A DNA stretch of 49,544 bases, from the NCBI GenBank assembly GCA_019239825.1, contig JAFAZK010000080.1:1-49544 (forward strand), in the 5' to 3' direction. This DNA comes from Verrucomicrobiota bacterium. Lineage in GTDB: Bacteria > Verrucomicrobiota > Verrucomicrobiia > Chthoniobacterales > JAFAMB01. Position 1 is the first letter of the stretch, and every line of letters begins with the position of its first letter. Under the pieces are notes generated by a model that was not told the origin of the DNA, did no database searches, and worked only from the letters and a program-made list of their open reading frames with translations. Shown in pieces: positions 32,538 to 40,567 of the stretch. The position numbers and the translations under genes are program-made.

Positions 32538-33464
32538 TCATTCGTTCTCGTCTAGACCGTGACCGGTCAATTTCAAATAAACATCTTCGAGGCTAGCAGG
32601 ACGGAGTTGGACCGCGGTAATACCGGTTACCTGTTGTAGTTCAGTCAAATCCTCGAAGTTTGGGGTTCGAATACAGAACTGGCGACCTTGTTCGAATGTC
32701 GTCCAATCCGAAGCGAGATGGGCGCGGAGCCGCCGCTCCGTTTCTAGCGGGAAATAGCCGACGAAACCAGGGGCATATTCATCGATCAATTCTCGGGGAG
32801 AACCCATCGAGATAACTCGGCCGTTATCGAGGATGACGATGCGATTACACAGTACCTCGGCCTCATGCATGTAGTGGGTAGTTACCAAAACGGTTTTACC
32901 CTCGTCGCGATACCCGATTACCCGTTCCCAGATCAGGTGTCTGACCGTGGGGTCCAAGCCGGTGGTCGGCTCGTCGAGAATTAGCAGCTCTGGGTCCACC
33001 AAAAGCGCTCGTACGAACGCTAAGCGCCGTTTCATTCCACCGGAGAGTGATTTGATCGTAGCATCGCGTTTATGCTCAAGCGCCATATGGGTGAGCAGTT
33101 CATCGATCCGCTGCGCCGCTGTCTGTCGGGGGACTCCGACGAATCGAGCGTAGAGTTGCATATTTTCGAAAACGGTTAACGCTTCGTCCAACGCATTCTC
33201 TTGCGGCACAATCCCGATTCGCGCCTTGATCGCGCGCGCATTCTTGGCCGGGTCGAAGCCGAATACCGACAGTTCGCCGCCGGTTCTTTCAACTACTCCA
33301 TAGAGACAGCCGATAAAGGTCGACTTGCCCGCGCCGTTCGGCCCGAGTAACCCGAGACACTCACCTTCCTGGACCTCCAGATCGCAGCCGTGCAGCGCCA
33401 CAACGTCGTCAAAACGTTTCGAGACTCCGCGCGCCTCGATGATCTTGGTCCCACTGGTTGTCAT
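32538..33464 (-). CDS. ABC exporter ATP-binding protein (NodI/DrrA type)
   Basis: The protein is 308 residues. Walker A is GPNGAGKST at about 39-47, the signature is LSGGMKRRLAFVRAL, and Walker B is LLILDEPTTGLDP, followed by the H-loop TTHYMHEAEVLC. The C-terminal extension (about 230-308) is typical of NodI and DrrA, which energise ABC-2 exporters. The partner permease lies downstream on the same strand after a 208-bp spacer filled by a minisatellite palindrome. Substrate unknown. Confidence 0.93.
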   Translation of the reverse strand: MTTSGTKIIEARGVSKRFDDVVALHGCDLEVQEGECLGLLGPNGAGKSTFIGCLYGVVERTGGELSVFGFDPAKNARAIKARIGIVPQENALDEALTVFENMQLYARFVGVPRQTAAQRIDELLTHMALEHKRDATIKSLSGGMKRRLAFVRALLVDPELLILDEPTTGLDPTVRHLIWERVIGYRDEGKTVLVTTHYMHEAEVLCNRIVILDNGRVISMGSPRELIDEYAPGFVGYFPLETERRLRAHLASDWTTFEQGRQFCIRTPNFEDLTELQQVTGITAVQLRPASLEDVYLKLTGHGLDENE

Positions 33465-33514
33465 GGCCGTCTAAGCAGAGCCGCGTTAGGGGGAGAGGCA
33501 AGTACTTAGTGCAA

Positions 33515-33662
33515 CGACTCGCCTTAGGCTCGTCGCGATGACAGATGACAGATTACAAATGACCGATTGGGGTCGGTGACAGGTTCCGGCCGCCTAGGTA
33601 AAGTCAATCTGTCGTCTGTCATTTGTCATTTGTCATAAAGCGACGAGCCTAAGGCGAGCTCG
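33515..33662. repeat. Palindromic word-array element, ATGACAGATGAC family
   Basis: Outer arms CTCGCCTTAGGCTCGTCGC (33518-33536) and the exact inverse (33640-33658) enclose word arrays: ATGACAGATGACAG and TACAAATGACCGATT on the left, and TCTGTCGTCTGTCATTTGTC inverse words on the right. It fills the divergent spacer between the ABC ATPase and the SUOX-like gene. The same words form the element at 48270-48381. Confidence 0.8.
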
Positions 33663-33677
33663 CTTTCCGCTTCGCGT

Positions 33678-34151
33678 ATGAAAACATGGGTGCTGACTTT
33701 TCTAGCTCTGGTTTGGGTTCACTCGGCTCTGGCGGCCACGCTGCAAGTCTCCTATCAAGATAAAAAGGTGTCTCTCGATGCCAGCGACCTGGGGAAGCTG
33801 CCGCTAATGGAAGTTGACGCTGCCGATCACCAGGCGAAACATCAATACTCTGGTGTGCTCGTGAGGGATATTCTGGGATTAGTAGGAGCTCCTCTCGGTG
33901 ACGCCTTGCGTGGCAAGGCACTTAGCCTCGTCGTCCGGATCACCGCGAACGACAATTATACCGTGGTTTTCGCTTTGGCTGAATTCGATCCCGGGTTTAG
34001 CGATCGCTCAATTATTCTTGCTGATCACCAGGACGGACAACCATTGCCCGACAACGCCGCACCGTTTCGAGTGGTCGTTCCCGGAGATAGCCATCCCGCG
34101 CGTTGGATACGGCAGGTAAAATCCATCGAGGTGATTCCGTTAAATCAGTGA
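33678..34151 (+). CDS. Exported small SUOX-fold (molybdopterin-binding-like) protein
   Basis: The protein is 157 residues with a signal peptide (MKTWVLTFLALVWVHSALA). The mature domain (LQVSYQDKKVSLDASDLGKLPLMEV ... YSGVLVRDILGLVGAPLGDALRGKALSLVVRITANDNYTVVFALAEFDPGF) matches the small oxidoreductase-molybdopterin-binding family. It lacks the central cofactor-holding Cys region of true sulfite oxidases, so it may be a non-catalytic relative. It is convergent with a Rieske gene; a role in periplasmic redox is possible but inferred. The final DGQPLPDNAAPFRVVVPGD...ARWIRQVKSIEV is typical. Confidence 0.75.
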   Translation: MKTWVLTFLALVWVHSALAATLQVSYQDKKVSLDASDLGKLPLMEVDAADHQAKHQYSGVLVRDILGLVGAPLGDALRGKALSLVVRITANDNYTVVFALAEFDPGFSDRSIILADHQDGQPLPDNAAPFRVVVPGDSHPARWIRQVKSIEVIPLNQ

Positions 34152-34295
34152 AGTTGATACACGGATTGCGCAGCTTTCGGCTGCATGTAAGAGATGTCCC
34201 CCGGAGTATGACCCGCGGCTCTTCCAAGACGGTTCTTTCGGCCTAAGCATCCAGTCGTCCTTAAGTCGGAATCGGCGAAATCTGCGGATGATTCG

Positions 34296-34332
34296 CTTCT
34301 CTCCGCGTTCTCTGTGTCTCTTTGGTGAAATT
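34296..34332. repeat. Word array, CACAGAGACACAGAGAACGCGGAGA-type family, single arm
   Basis: The spacer between the convergent SUOX-like and Rieske genes holds TCTCCGCGTTCTCTGTGTC followed by TCTTTGGTG. It reads on the other strand as an array of AGAGACACAGAGAACGCG words. No inverse partner is seen, so it could be a decayed element. Confidence 0.4.
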
Positions 34333-34337
34333 TGCGA

Positions 34338-34754
34338 TCATTTGGCGGAGATATCGACCAGTACATGGCCGTTGCTACCCGTGCTCACCGGAAGATTGGG
34401 CAGATCGCGTTTGGCCGGGCCTTCGGTCACTTTGCCTTCCTCAGTAAACGTTGAGCCATGGCACTTACATAGGAAGGTGTGGTCTTTCTGCGGGTTCACC
34501 TTGCAGATTCGGTGAGTACAATAAGAGGAAAGCGCTATCAGCTTGCCATTTGCGCGGACTAAGAAGAATCCCTGATCGCGGAACTTGTCGTATATCCCGT
34601 TTGCGGCATACAGGTTAGCCGGACCCGCATCGATCAGGTGATCTTTGGGTGTGGCGGCGGGCGATTTTTGAACCATGGCCAGGCCGGCCGTTACCAGGGC
34701 TAAGAAGCGCCTTCGGTCGATTTCGGTTTCCCTATTGTCCGGTTCTTGGTCCAT
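34338..34754 (-). CDS. Exported Rieske [2Fe-2S] protein
   Basis: The protein is 138 residues. A twin-arginine-like leader (DRRRFLALVTAGLAMV) suggests Tat export with the cluster already inserted. The cluster ligands are visible: SSYCTHRICKV (Cys, His) and FLCKCHGSTF (Cys, His), with GKVTEGPAKRDLP following. This is the cytochrome bc/arsenite-oxidase type fold with a short loop between the two ligand pairs. It is 6 bp downstream of the beta-barrel gene. No cytochrome b is present, so the electron partner is unknown. Confidence 0.9.
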   Translation of the reverse strand: MDQEPDNRETEIDRRRFLALVTAGLAMVQKSPAATPKDHLIDAGPANLYAANGIYDKFRDQGFFLVRANGKLIALSSYCTHRICKVNPQKDHTFLCKCHGSTFTEEGKVTEGPAKRDLPNLPVSTGSNGHVLVDISAK

Positions 34755-34760
34755 CGTTTC

Positions 34761-35711
34761 TCAATATTCGAAGACCAGACTGGTGACAATTCCCCAGTGC
34801 AAATCTTGCCGCGTATTATTATCAATCGGGAACACGTAGCCGACGCCCAAACGTGGCTGAATATTACCGATCGTCTTGAGATTGACGCGGACCGCCGCAT
34901 CCCCTTCGAGCGACGTCTGGCCTTTCTGGTCATGATTGAGCGCGGTTTCTCCTATCAATTCAAAAACCGGTATTACCTGCAAGACACCCGGGATCGGGAG
35001 CTGATCGTGCTGGATGGTGTATCCGAATACAAACCCGTATTCGAACGTCGCCAGCCCGCCGTCGTCGCCCGGTCCAACTAACGTGGAATAACCTAGAATC
35101 GATTGCAGGGTGAAAGCGCCCAGCTTCAAGTCGTTGAAGACCTTGGGAACGAATTCCGCGTTTTTACTAAGTGTGGAATTCGTCGGAACCCCTGCCTCAA
35201 AAGCCACGCCGAATGTGGAATCGATAAGGCCGCTCGGGGAGACATATTGATAGAAAGGGACTCGAGCCCCCAAATCAATGTTCTCGAAGCCTTGTTGGCG
35301 CTCTCCGGCAACGTGATCCCATTGGTAAGGGACCTCGATTTCTAACGTGAGCAGGCCGAATCCCTTCTCGAGCTCCGCGGTGAGCAGATCGGAATGCTGG
35401 CTGCCGATCTTCGTATGCAAGAGGTCGAGCCTGGCTTCGTTGGCCTCTAGATCGGAGTCATCGACAAGGAATGGTTCGGGAAAGGCGCCTTGCCCATATT
35501 GGCTGCGGCTATCGAGCAAATCAAAAGGCCCGTATCGGGTACTGGTCGCCGCTGGAACAGCTTGGGTAGAATTGTCAGTGGTCGGTCCGGCGAAAACCGG
35601 CTTCGACTGCTGAAGGAAGAAGCAGAGCGCAAGGATAAGCAGAGAGGGAACGATTCGGCATCGGTCGACTAAGTGCGCCGCGAGTTGACGATGAAAAAGC
35701 GAGGTTCTCAT
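34761..35711 (-). CDS. Outer-membrane beta-barrel protein, phenol-MetA-like
   Basis: The protein is 316 residues with a signal peptide (about 1-41, ending KPVFA). Alternating-polarity strands fill the mature part: LLTLEIEVPYQWD, FENIDLGARVPFYQYV, STFGVAFEAGVPT, LQSILGYSTLVGPG, FEYGFVFGYTI, IPVFELIGETAL, IQPRLGVGYVFPI. It ends in VFEY with an aromatic final residue, the usual outer-membrane assembly signal. The pattern is that of the MetA-type transporter/unknown porin family. It is the upstream gene of the Rieske pair. Substrate unknown. Confidence 0.75.
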   Translation of the reverse strand: MRTSLFHRQLAAHLVDRCRIVPSLLILALCFFLQQSKPVFAGPTTDNSTQAVPAATSTRYGPFDLLDSRSQYGQGAFPEPFLVDDSDLEANEARLDLLHTKIGSQHSDLLTAELEKGFGLLTLEIEVPYQWDHVAGERQQGFENIDLGARVPFYQYVSPSGLIDSTFGVAFEAGVPTNSTLSKNAEFVPKVFNDLKLGAFTLQSILGYSTLVGPGDDGGLATFEYGFVFGYTIQHDQLPIPGVLQVIPVFELIGETALNHDQKGQTSLEGDAAVRVNLKTIGNIQPRLGVGYVFPIDNNTRQDLHWGIVTSLVFEY

Positions 35712-36195
35712 TAATGCTACTGAGAATCAGTCGCAATAAAGAAGACGTCAAATCTTTTCGCCGCTTCCATCCAGCTCAACGTGGCTTTTTGACCGCATCC
35801 GGGCGAGCGCTGCCTAGTTCTTGTCCTCCGAAGCTCTTTAGCGAAGGGGATGCGACGCCACTCGGTCAGGACTCCTGAACGCTTGCCCCTCGATAGGACC
35901 GAGACGTCGAAATGCGATTACCAATCGTAGCGCGCTGTTCCCCGGGGCTTCGCACCCCTTTTCGCTAAAGCTCCGGAGGACCGGAGCTAGACAGCGCTCC
36001 GGGCTTGCCTCCAAGTTTTTTGAGCAAAAGCCCAACAGAAATAGCAAAACCGCGACAGCAGGGAGGATACGACCTGCTGTAGTTTGCCGGCCAGAGAAGG
36101 GGCTTTCGGGTTAAGCCCGCGATTTTCACAGCCGGCAGGACTCATTTCTTAGCCGCAACTAGCCAAATCAATAACTTGGGAGCAATACTACATCA
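35712..36195. other. Intergenic stretch with inverted repeat and shared upstream motif
   Basis: The 484 bp contain an imperfect inverted repeat (35823-35981) and, at 36021-36080, a motif GAGCAAAAGCCCAACAG with a second copy ATAGCAAAACCGCGACAG and GGGAGGAT. A similar stretch lies upstream of the aldo/keto reductase (37675-37740). No convincing gene is seen. Confidence 0.5.
35823..35981. repeat. Imperfect inverted repeat, CTCCGAAGCTTTAGCGAAGG family
   Basis: The left arm GTCCTCCGAAGCTCTTTAGC with GAAGGGGATGC (35823-35853) is inverted, with small gaps, at 35951-35981 (CCCCTTTTCGCTAAAGC with TCCGGAGGAC). The arm word CTCCGAAGCTTTAGCGAAGG reads like other short interspersed words in this window. 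It lies in the divergent gap before the alcohol dehydrogenase gene. Confidence 0.6.
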
Positions 36196-37245
36196 ATGAA
36201 TAATACAAAGGCTTATGCCGCCAATAGCCCAACTGATCCATTGGGCCCGTTCAGTTTCCAGCGGCGCGAAGTAGGTCCGCACGACGTCCAGATCGACATT
36301 TTGTATTGCGGCGTCTGCCATTCTGATATTCACCAAGCTCGTGACGAGTGGGGCGGTTCTATCTACCCGATGGTTCCGGGTCATGAGATTGTCGGACGCG
36401 TAATCAAGACGGGAAATCACGTTACCAAATTCAAAGCCGGTGATCTGGCTGGAGTCGGGTGTTTTGTCGATTCCTGTCGCGAATGTCCGGAGTGCAAAGC
36501 CGGCCTCGAACAGTATTGCGACAAGGGGATGAGCCCGACCTACAACGGTTACGAGCAGGATAAGAAAACGCCGACCTACGGCGGTTATTCTACCCAGATT
36601 GTGGTGGATGAGGGTTACGTCTTGTCGGTTTCGCCGAAGCTCAGTTTGGAAGGAGTCGCACCTTTACTATGTGCGGGTATCACGACTTACTCGCCGCTCC
36701 GCCATTGGAAGGTGGGACCGGGAAACAAGGTTGCAGTTCTCGGGCTCGGCGGACTTGGGCACATGGCAGTGAAGTTAGCGTCGTCCTTTGGCGCAGAAGT
36801 TACCATGTTGAGCACTTCGGCTTCTAAAGAAGCCGATGCGAAGGGCCTTGGCGCCGAGCGGTTTGTTCTGACCAAAGATCCGGAAGTTTTTAACAAACTC
36901 GCGAAATCGTTCGACGTCATTATCGACACCGTTTCCGCGCAGCACGATCTGGAGCCTTATTTTTCGACCTTAAAAACCGACGGAGTATTGGTGATGGTGG
37001 GTCTTCCACCAAATCCGCTTCCCGTATCGGCTTTCAGCTTGGTGCCAAAACGCCGCAGCTTCGTGGGATCGATGATCGGCGGCATCCCTGAAACGCAGGA
37101 AATGCTCGATTACTGCGCCGAACACAACATCGTGTCGGACGTGGAAGTGATCCCGATCCAACAGATCAACGAGGCTTGGGAGCGAACGATCAAGGGCCAG
37201 GTGAAATACCGGTTCGTGATCGATATCGCGTCGTTGAAGGAGTAG
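36196..37245 (+). CDS. Zinc-dependent NAD(P) alcohol dehydrogenase (YahK/CAD type)
   Basis: The protein is 349 residues. The catalytic zinc ligands are GVCHSD (Cys) and VPGHEI (His, Glu), the structural zinc site is CRECPECKAGLEQYC, and the cofactor fold has LGLGGLGHMAVKLA. It reduces aldehydes to alcohols with broad specificity, typically NADPH-dependent in the YahK/cinnamyl group. It is followed after 720 bp by an aldo/keto reductase on the same strand; both could act in aldehyde detoxification. Family assignment is firm, substrate unknown. Confidence 0.93.
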   Translation: MNNTKAYAANSPTDPLGPFSFQRREVGPHDVQIDILYCGVCHSDIHQARDEWGGSIYPMVPGHEIVGRVIKTGNHVTKFKAGDLAGVGCFVDSCRECPECKAGLEQYCDKGMSPTYNGYEQDKKTPTYGGYSTQIVVDEGYVLSVSPKLSLEGVAPLLCAGITTYSPLRHWKVGPGNKVAVLGLGGLGHMAVKLASSFGAEVTMLSTSASKEADAKGLGAERFVLTKDPEVFNKLAKSFDVIIDTVSAQHDLEPYFSTLKTDGVLVMVGLPPNPLPVSAFSLVPKRRSFVGSMIGGIPETQEMLDYCAEHNIVSDVEVIPIQQINEAWERTIKGQVKYRFVIDIASLKE

Positions 37246-37310
37246 GGCGGCTTGGCGGCAGAAAGGTCCTTTGAGCGTAGCTAAGGAGCTGCGCCCTGTT
37301 AACTCGGATG

Positions 37311-37375
37311 GGACCAATACGACTTATGGGACCTATATGACGGACACGGATAGGTCCTATATGCCGTCCTATGCT
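37311..37375. repeat. Word array GGGACCTATATG with partial inverse
   Basis: GGGACCAATACGACTTATG and GGGACCTATATGACGGAC are followed by GGATAGGTCCTATATGCCG and GTCCTATGC. Inverse pairing of GGACCTAT and ATAGGTCC words gives an imperfect palindrome. It belongs to the same style of element as the others but its words are not seen elsewhere here. Confidence 0.45.
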
Positions 37376-37559
37376 TGCGATGATCTTGTGTGCGCGCAGG
37401 GTCGCCTGGTCGCCCACTCGCCGTGTCGTCCGTGCTCTTTCCCGTCATCCACACTTCGAAGGATTTCGTTGTTTCGGTAGCGAGAGCGGTCAGTTTCTCG
37501 GCAGTGCCGGTGACATCGCCTTTTCTTTGCCGGATGCTTGCTCAGGTATTCAAGGCCGA

Positions 37560-37640
37560 GATGCAATAAGACCGAGAGAGAGTGCCTGCTCTGCATCAGC
37601 CAGAGCCCCGTCATAATCTCCCTTGCTAAGTGAAGGATCA
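37560..37640 (-). pseudogene. Fossil of a tetratricopeptide repeat gene
   Basis: On the minus strand one frame reads SKGDYDGALADAEQALSLGL, a good match to a TPR helix pair (G-DY--AL-D---AL-L). It is closed by a stop soon after and has no start codon upstream in frame. It looks like a leftover of a TPR gene disrupted by frameshift. Evidence is limited to about 20 residues. Confidence 0.3.
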
Positions 37641-37965
37641 ATTACCAATCGTGCCGGAACACAAGACAGCGCTTTTTCGCAAGAGTCCGACAGGGTTAGC
37701 AAAAGCCCGAGAGAGGAGATCTTCGTGGACTGTATGTTGGGCTTGTGAGAATAAACTCAGGAACGAACAATAAGAAGGCGCCTATTCGTTGTAGTCCCGC
37801 CTCCTTAATCTTTTCCGCGTTTTGGGGCTTTGATGCCGCATCGACGACCGGTACGCGTCGCAAGCGGAAAGAAATAGCGAGCTTGTATGCGGCTCACGTT
37901 TCCTTCCTTACCCATTAACCTAACGCTCATATTAAATAGACCCAATAACCCAACGAATCACACAT

Positions 37966-38964
37966 ATGGCCTCGATTTCTTTTCGCACGCTTGGTAGTTC
38001 CGGCATCAAAGTCTCCCCGCTTGGGCTGGGCTGCATGGGAATGTCTTTTGCCTATGGACCCGTTGACGAAGCAGAATCCTTTCGAGTTCTGCGCCGCTTC
38101 ATCGAGTTAGGCGGTAATTTTTTTGACACCGCCGAAATCTACGGTCCCTACGCGAATGAAGAATTGCTGGGGCGCTTTCTGCGAGAGGTACCTCGGGAAA
38201 GCGTTGTCATAGCAACGAAGTTCGGTTTCAAATTCGTCAATGGCGAGCGGCGTGGCGTTGATAGTTCGCCAGAGAATGTCCGTCGTGCCTGTGAAGGGAG
38301 TCTTAGCCGGTTAGGCCTTGACTATATCGATCTTTACTATCAACACCGGGTTGACCCAAATGTGCCGATCGAAGAAACGATTGGCGCGTTAAAGGAGCTG
38401 GTCGCAGCCGGCAAGATACGTTCGATCGGCCTGTCGGAAGCGAATCCCGAAACGATTCGTCGAGCCGCCAAAGTCCATCCGGTCGCGGCGTTGCAGAGTG
38501 AGTATTCGCTTTGGACCCGTGATGTCGAAGCCAACGGAGTGGTGAGCACCTGCCGGGAACTTGGTATCGCCTTTGTGCCTTACAGCCCTCTAGGGCGCGG
38601 CTTTTTGACTGGGGCGATTCAAAAGCTTTCCGATCTCGATCCGAGCGATTGGCGTTTAACCAATCCTCGTTTCGCCCAAGAAGTGTTTGAGGCTAACCTG
38701 AAACTGGCAGAGGCCGTGAAAAAGCTGGCCGCTAAAAAAAATTGTACACCAGCCCAATACGCTTTGGCCTGGGTTCTAGCTCAGGGGAACGACATGATTC
38801 CCATCCCCGGTACAAAGCGAGTGAAGTATCTGGAAGACAACATGGGAGCGCTAGCCGTGCAGCTGACTGAGATCGATCTGCAGGAGACAAATGAGACCTT
38901 CGGCGAGCTGAAGGTCGCCGGGGAACGCTATACGCCCGAGATGATGACGATGGTGCACCGCTAA
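37966..38964 (+). CDS. Aldo/keto reductase (AKR13/YakC type)
   Basis: The protein is 332 residues with the TIM-barrel catalytic tetrad: FFDTAEIYGPY (Asp and Tyr, about 50-60), VIATKFGF (Lys) and LYYQHRVD (His). The amino-terminal signature is LGLGCMGMSFAYGPVDE, and the C-terminal NADPH-binding IPIPGTKRVKYLEDNMGA is intact. It reduces aldehydes or ketones with NADPH. No Shine-Dalgarno is visible at the ATG. A repeat element begins 23 bp after the stop codon. Confidence 0.94.
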   Translation: MASISFRTLGSSGIKVSPLGLGCMGMSFAYGPVDEAESFRVLRRFIELGGNFFDTAEIYGPYANEELLGRFLREVPRESVVIATKFGFKFVNGERRGVDSSPENVRRACEGSLSRLGLDYIDLYYQHRVDPNVPIEETIGALKELVAAGKIRSIGLSEANPETIRRAAKVHPVAALQSEYSLWTRDVEANGVVSTCRELGIAFVPYSPLGRGFLTGAIQKLSDLDPSDWRLTNPRFAQEVFEANLKLAEAVKKLAAKKNCTPAQYALAWVLAQGNDMIPIPGTKRVKYLEDNMGALAVQLTEIDLQETNETFGELKVAGERYTPEMMTMVHR

Positions 38965-38987
38965 TACGAATTTGAGATTCAATGCCT

Positions 38988-39161
38988 GGTAGGGCGAAAA
39001 ACTCGGCGCGGTGATCGCGTGGCTAACTTTGAAGAGATTGCCGCGCCGGTTTTGAGCTGTTGACGTCTCGCGCAAACAACGTCTGGAGCACGGCTCAAAA
39101 CCGGCGCGAGGTCACCCTAGGAGCAGCAACGTTCTCGGCGCGCCGAATTCTTCGCCCTACC
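38988..39161. repeat. 174-bp MITE-like element, GGTAGGGCGAA ends with nested hairpin
   Basis: The inverted ends (left GGTAGGGCGAAAAACTCGGC, right inverse GGTAGGGCGAAGAATTCGGC) differ at two positions. A perfect 15-bp nested palindrome (GCGCCGGTTTTGAGC, 39043-39057, inverse 39093-39107) is in the core. The plan matches the 19119 and 20710 elements: end motif, GCGCC/CGGCGCG core, no coding sequence. It fills the convergent gap between the reductase and the LanC-like gene. Confidence 0.8.
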
Positions 39162-39164
39162 GGG

Positions 39165-40475
39165 CTACCACGACGAATCGGGAAACCGATTCGTCGTTTC
39201 GGCGTTTCCATCTAATTCGGCGAGATGGATGAAATACAAACCGATGCCGGCGGCCCCCTGCATCAGGCCGGTTTGAGCCTGCACGTTGTCCGGTTCAATA
39301 CGGTTCTCTGCTTGGATCCATTTCAACCCGCCGCTATCCGCTTGAGCGCGGTTCTTCAAATAGTCTGCAATGCGAATCGCGAAGGCGCGGTCTGTTGATT
39401 CTTTGGTTAACCGGTAACGCACCAAAAAGAATTCGCCCACCGCCACTGCTCCGCAGCAGCGGCTCAGATTGTTCCAATAGCCAGGCGTCTCCTTCTCTGG
39501 AATTCCCGAATGAAGGACCGAATCGGCCGCAGCACTAGCAAATGTTTTCCATTGAGAATCGTTGGTAACCGCTAACAGCTCATAAAAAAATCGATCAGTG
39601 CCGGCAGGTCCATGACACCAGCCCAGATAAAAAAGATCGTTTTGTTCAGGTAATTCGTGAGCCAGGAGGCAGCGCGTCGGAGGGTGCAAAGATGCTATCG
39701 ACTGCAAATAGTGGGCGCCATCGATAGCGGCGTCCATGAAACGCTTTTCACCGGTCTGTTCGTAGAGCTTCAACAGAAAATAAGCAATTCCGGCGGTGCC
39801 GTGAGAGAAATTAGGATATTGTTTTTCTGCCCCGATTTCGTGCAACCAGTAGCGGCCGTGAGCAGCGGGCACGGACCTTGCCAGGAGATCGGTTCCAGCT
39901 TGAACAGCGAGGTTCACTAGTTCGGGCCGACGCAGTTCCTGACCGAGCGACAACAGAGTCAGACCAATACCCGCCGAACCGCTGATGATGTCGTTTTCAT
40001 CGTTCCAACGGATACCCCCGTTCGCTTGTTTCTTAGAGCCCGTAATTAAGTCGTCGATCGCCTTGGAACAACCGGTCGAAGCGTCTGGATTATCCGAGAG
40101 TTGGGAAAGCGAAAAGGCGATTCCAGCTACGCCATCATATAAGCCATAAAGTTTGACGTTTGGAAGATTCTCATCGAGAAAGCGGACGCCACGCCGTATC
40201 GCTTCCGCATATTCTTCCTGCCCGGTAACACGGTTCAATTCGTGCAGAAACATCAGAATTCCGGCGTTTCCGTAATAGAGATCGCATTTTTCCTCGATAG
40301 GTAGATTTGCTCGGCTCGGCCAGTAGCCGACGTTCGGCCTTTCTTGCTCTTCTCGAGACAAAATCCATGTCGCGGCTTGGGTGGCGATATTCAGATAAGT
40401 AAGGTCGGGTGCGGCTTGCAATGAAGGCACAATGGAAATCGGCCACAACAACAACGAAAATATTATGGGGCGCAT
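39165..40475 (-). CDS. Exported LanC-like cyclase homologue with CCG zinc motif
   Basis: The protein is 436 residues with a signal peptide (MRPIIFSLLLWPISIVPSLQA), so it should be exported. Seven alpha/alpha-barrel GxxG-type motifs are visible (YYGNAGILMFL, YDGVAGIAFSL, SGSAGIGLTL, SHGTAGIAYFL, WCHGPAGTD, RCCGAVAVGE, QGAAGIGLYF). His225 fits the catalytic position. Zinc ligands are Cys287 (WCHG) and Cys340 with Cys341 (CCG), where nisin-type LanC has Cys-His. Cys-Cys-Gly is known from ProcM-type LanM proteins. LanC adds Cys thiols to dehydroamino acids, but no dehydratase or precursor is evident here, so it may act on other substrates. The last ten residues are encoded by a palindrome. Confidence 0.85.
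   Translation of the reverse strand: MRPIIFSLLLWPISIVPSLQAAPDLTYLNIATQAATWILSREEQERPNVGYWPSRANLPIEEKCDLYYGNAGILMFLHELNRVTGQEEYAEAIRRGVRFLDENLPNVKLYGLYDGVAGIAFSLSQLSDNPDASTGCSKAIDDLITGSKKQANGGIRWNDENDIISGSAGIGLTLLSLGQELRRPELVNLAVQAGTDLLARSVPAAHGRYWLHEIGAEKQYPNFSHGTAGIAYFLLKLYEQTGEKRFMDAAIDGAHYLQSIASLHPPTRCLLAHELPEQNDLFYLGWCHGPAGTDRFFYELLAVTNDSQWKTFASAAADSVLHSGIPEKETPGYWNNLSRCCGAVAVGEFFLVRYRLTKESTDRAFAIRIADYLKNRAQADSGGLKWIQAENRIEPDNVQAQTGLMQGAAGIGLYFIHLAELDGNAETTNRFPDSSW
39170..39197. repeat. Perfect 12-bp hairpin inside the lanC-like 3' end
   Basis: ACGACGAATCGG, a GAAA loop, then CCGATTCGTCGT form a perfect stem-loop across the end of the LanC-like coding sequence, 8 bp beyond the 38988 element. 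It may serve as transcript 3'-end structure or be a small repeat that invaded the gene end. No T-tract follows in either direction. Confidence 0.7.
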
Positions 40476-40567
40476 CGCTGCGGATCACAAAACCGGACGG
40501 AAGAATAACGAAACTTTCATCTTGGGAGCCAGTTATTCCTAATCTCAGTTGAAGAAGATAGACGCTT

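Larger units (their letters stand above)
37246..37965. other. 720-bp spacer, decayed sequence
   Basis: No intact gene is seen in this long spacer. It holds a GGGACCTATATG-type word array with partial inverse (37311-37375), a fossil TPR-like segment on the minus strand (37560-37640), and a copy of the GCAAAAGCCCGA motif found upstream of the alcohol dehydrogenase gene (37675-37740). A 90-codon minus-strand frame (37369-37641) is very Arg/His-rich and lacks domain features. The aldo/keto reductase promoter should lie in the last 200 bp. Confidence 0.5.

Noticed and set aside
37369..37641. 90-codon minus-strand frame in the 720-bp spacer
   Set aside because: Very rich in Arg and His and out of frame with the TPR-like fossil; likely non-coding.
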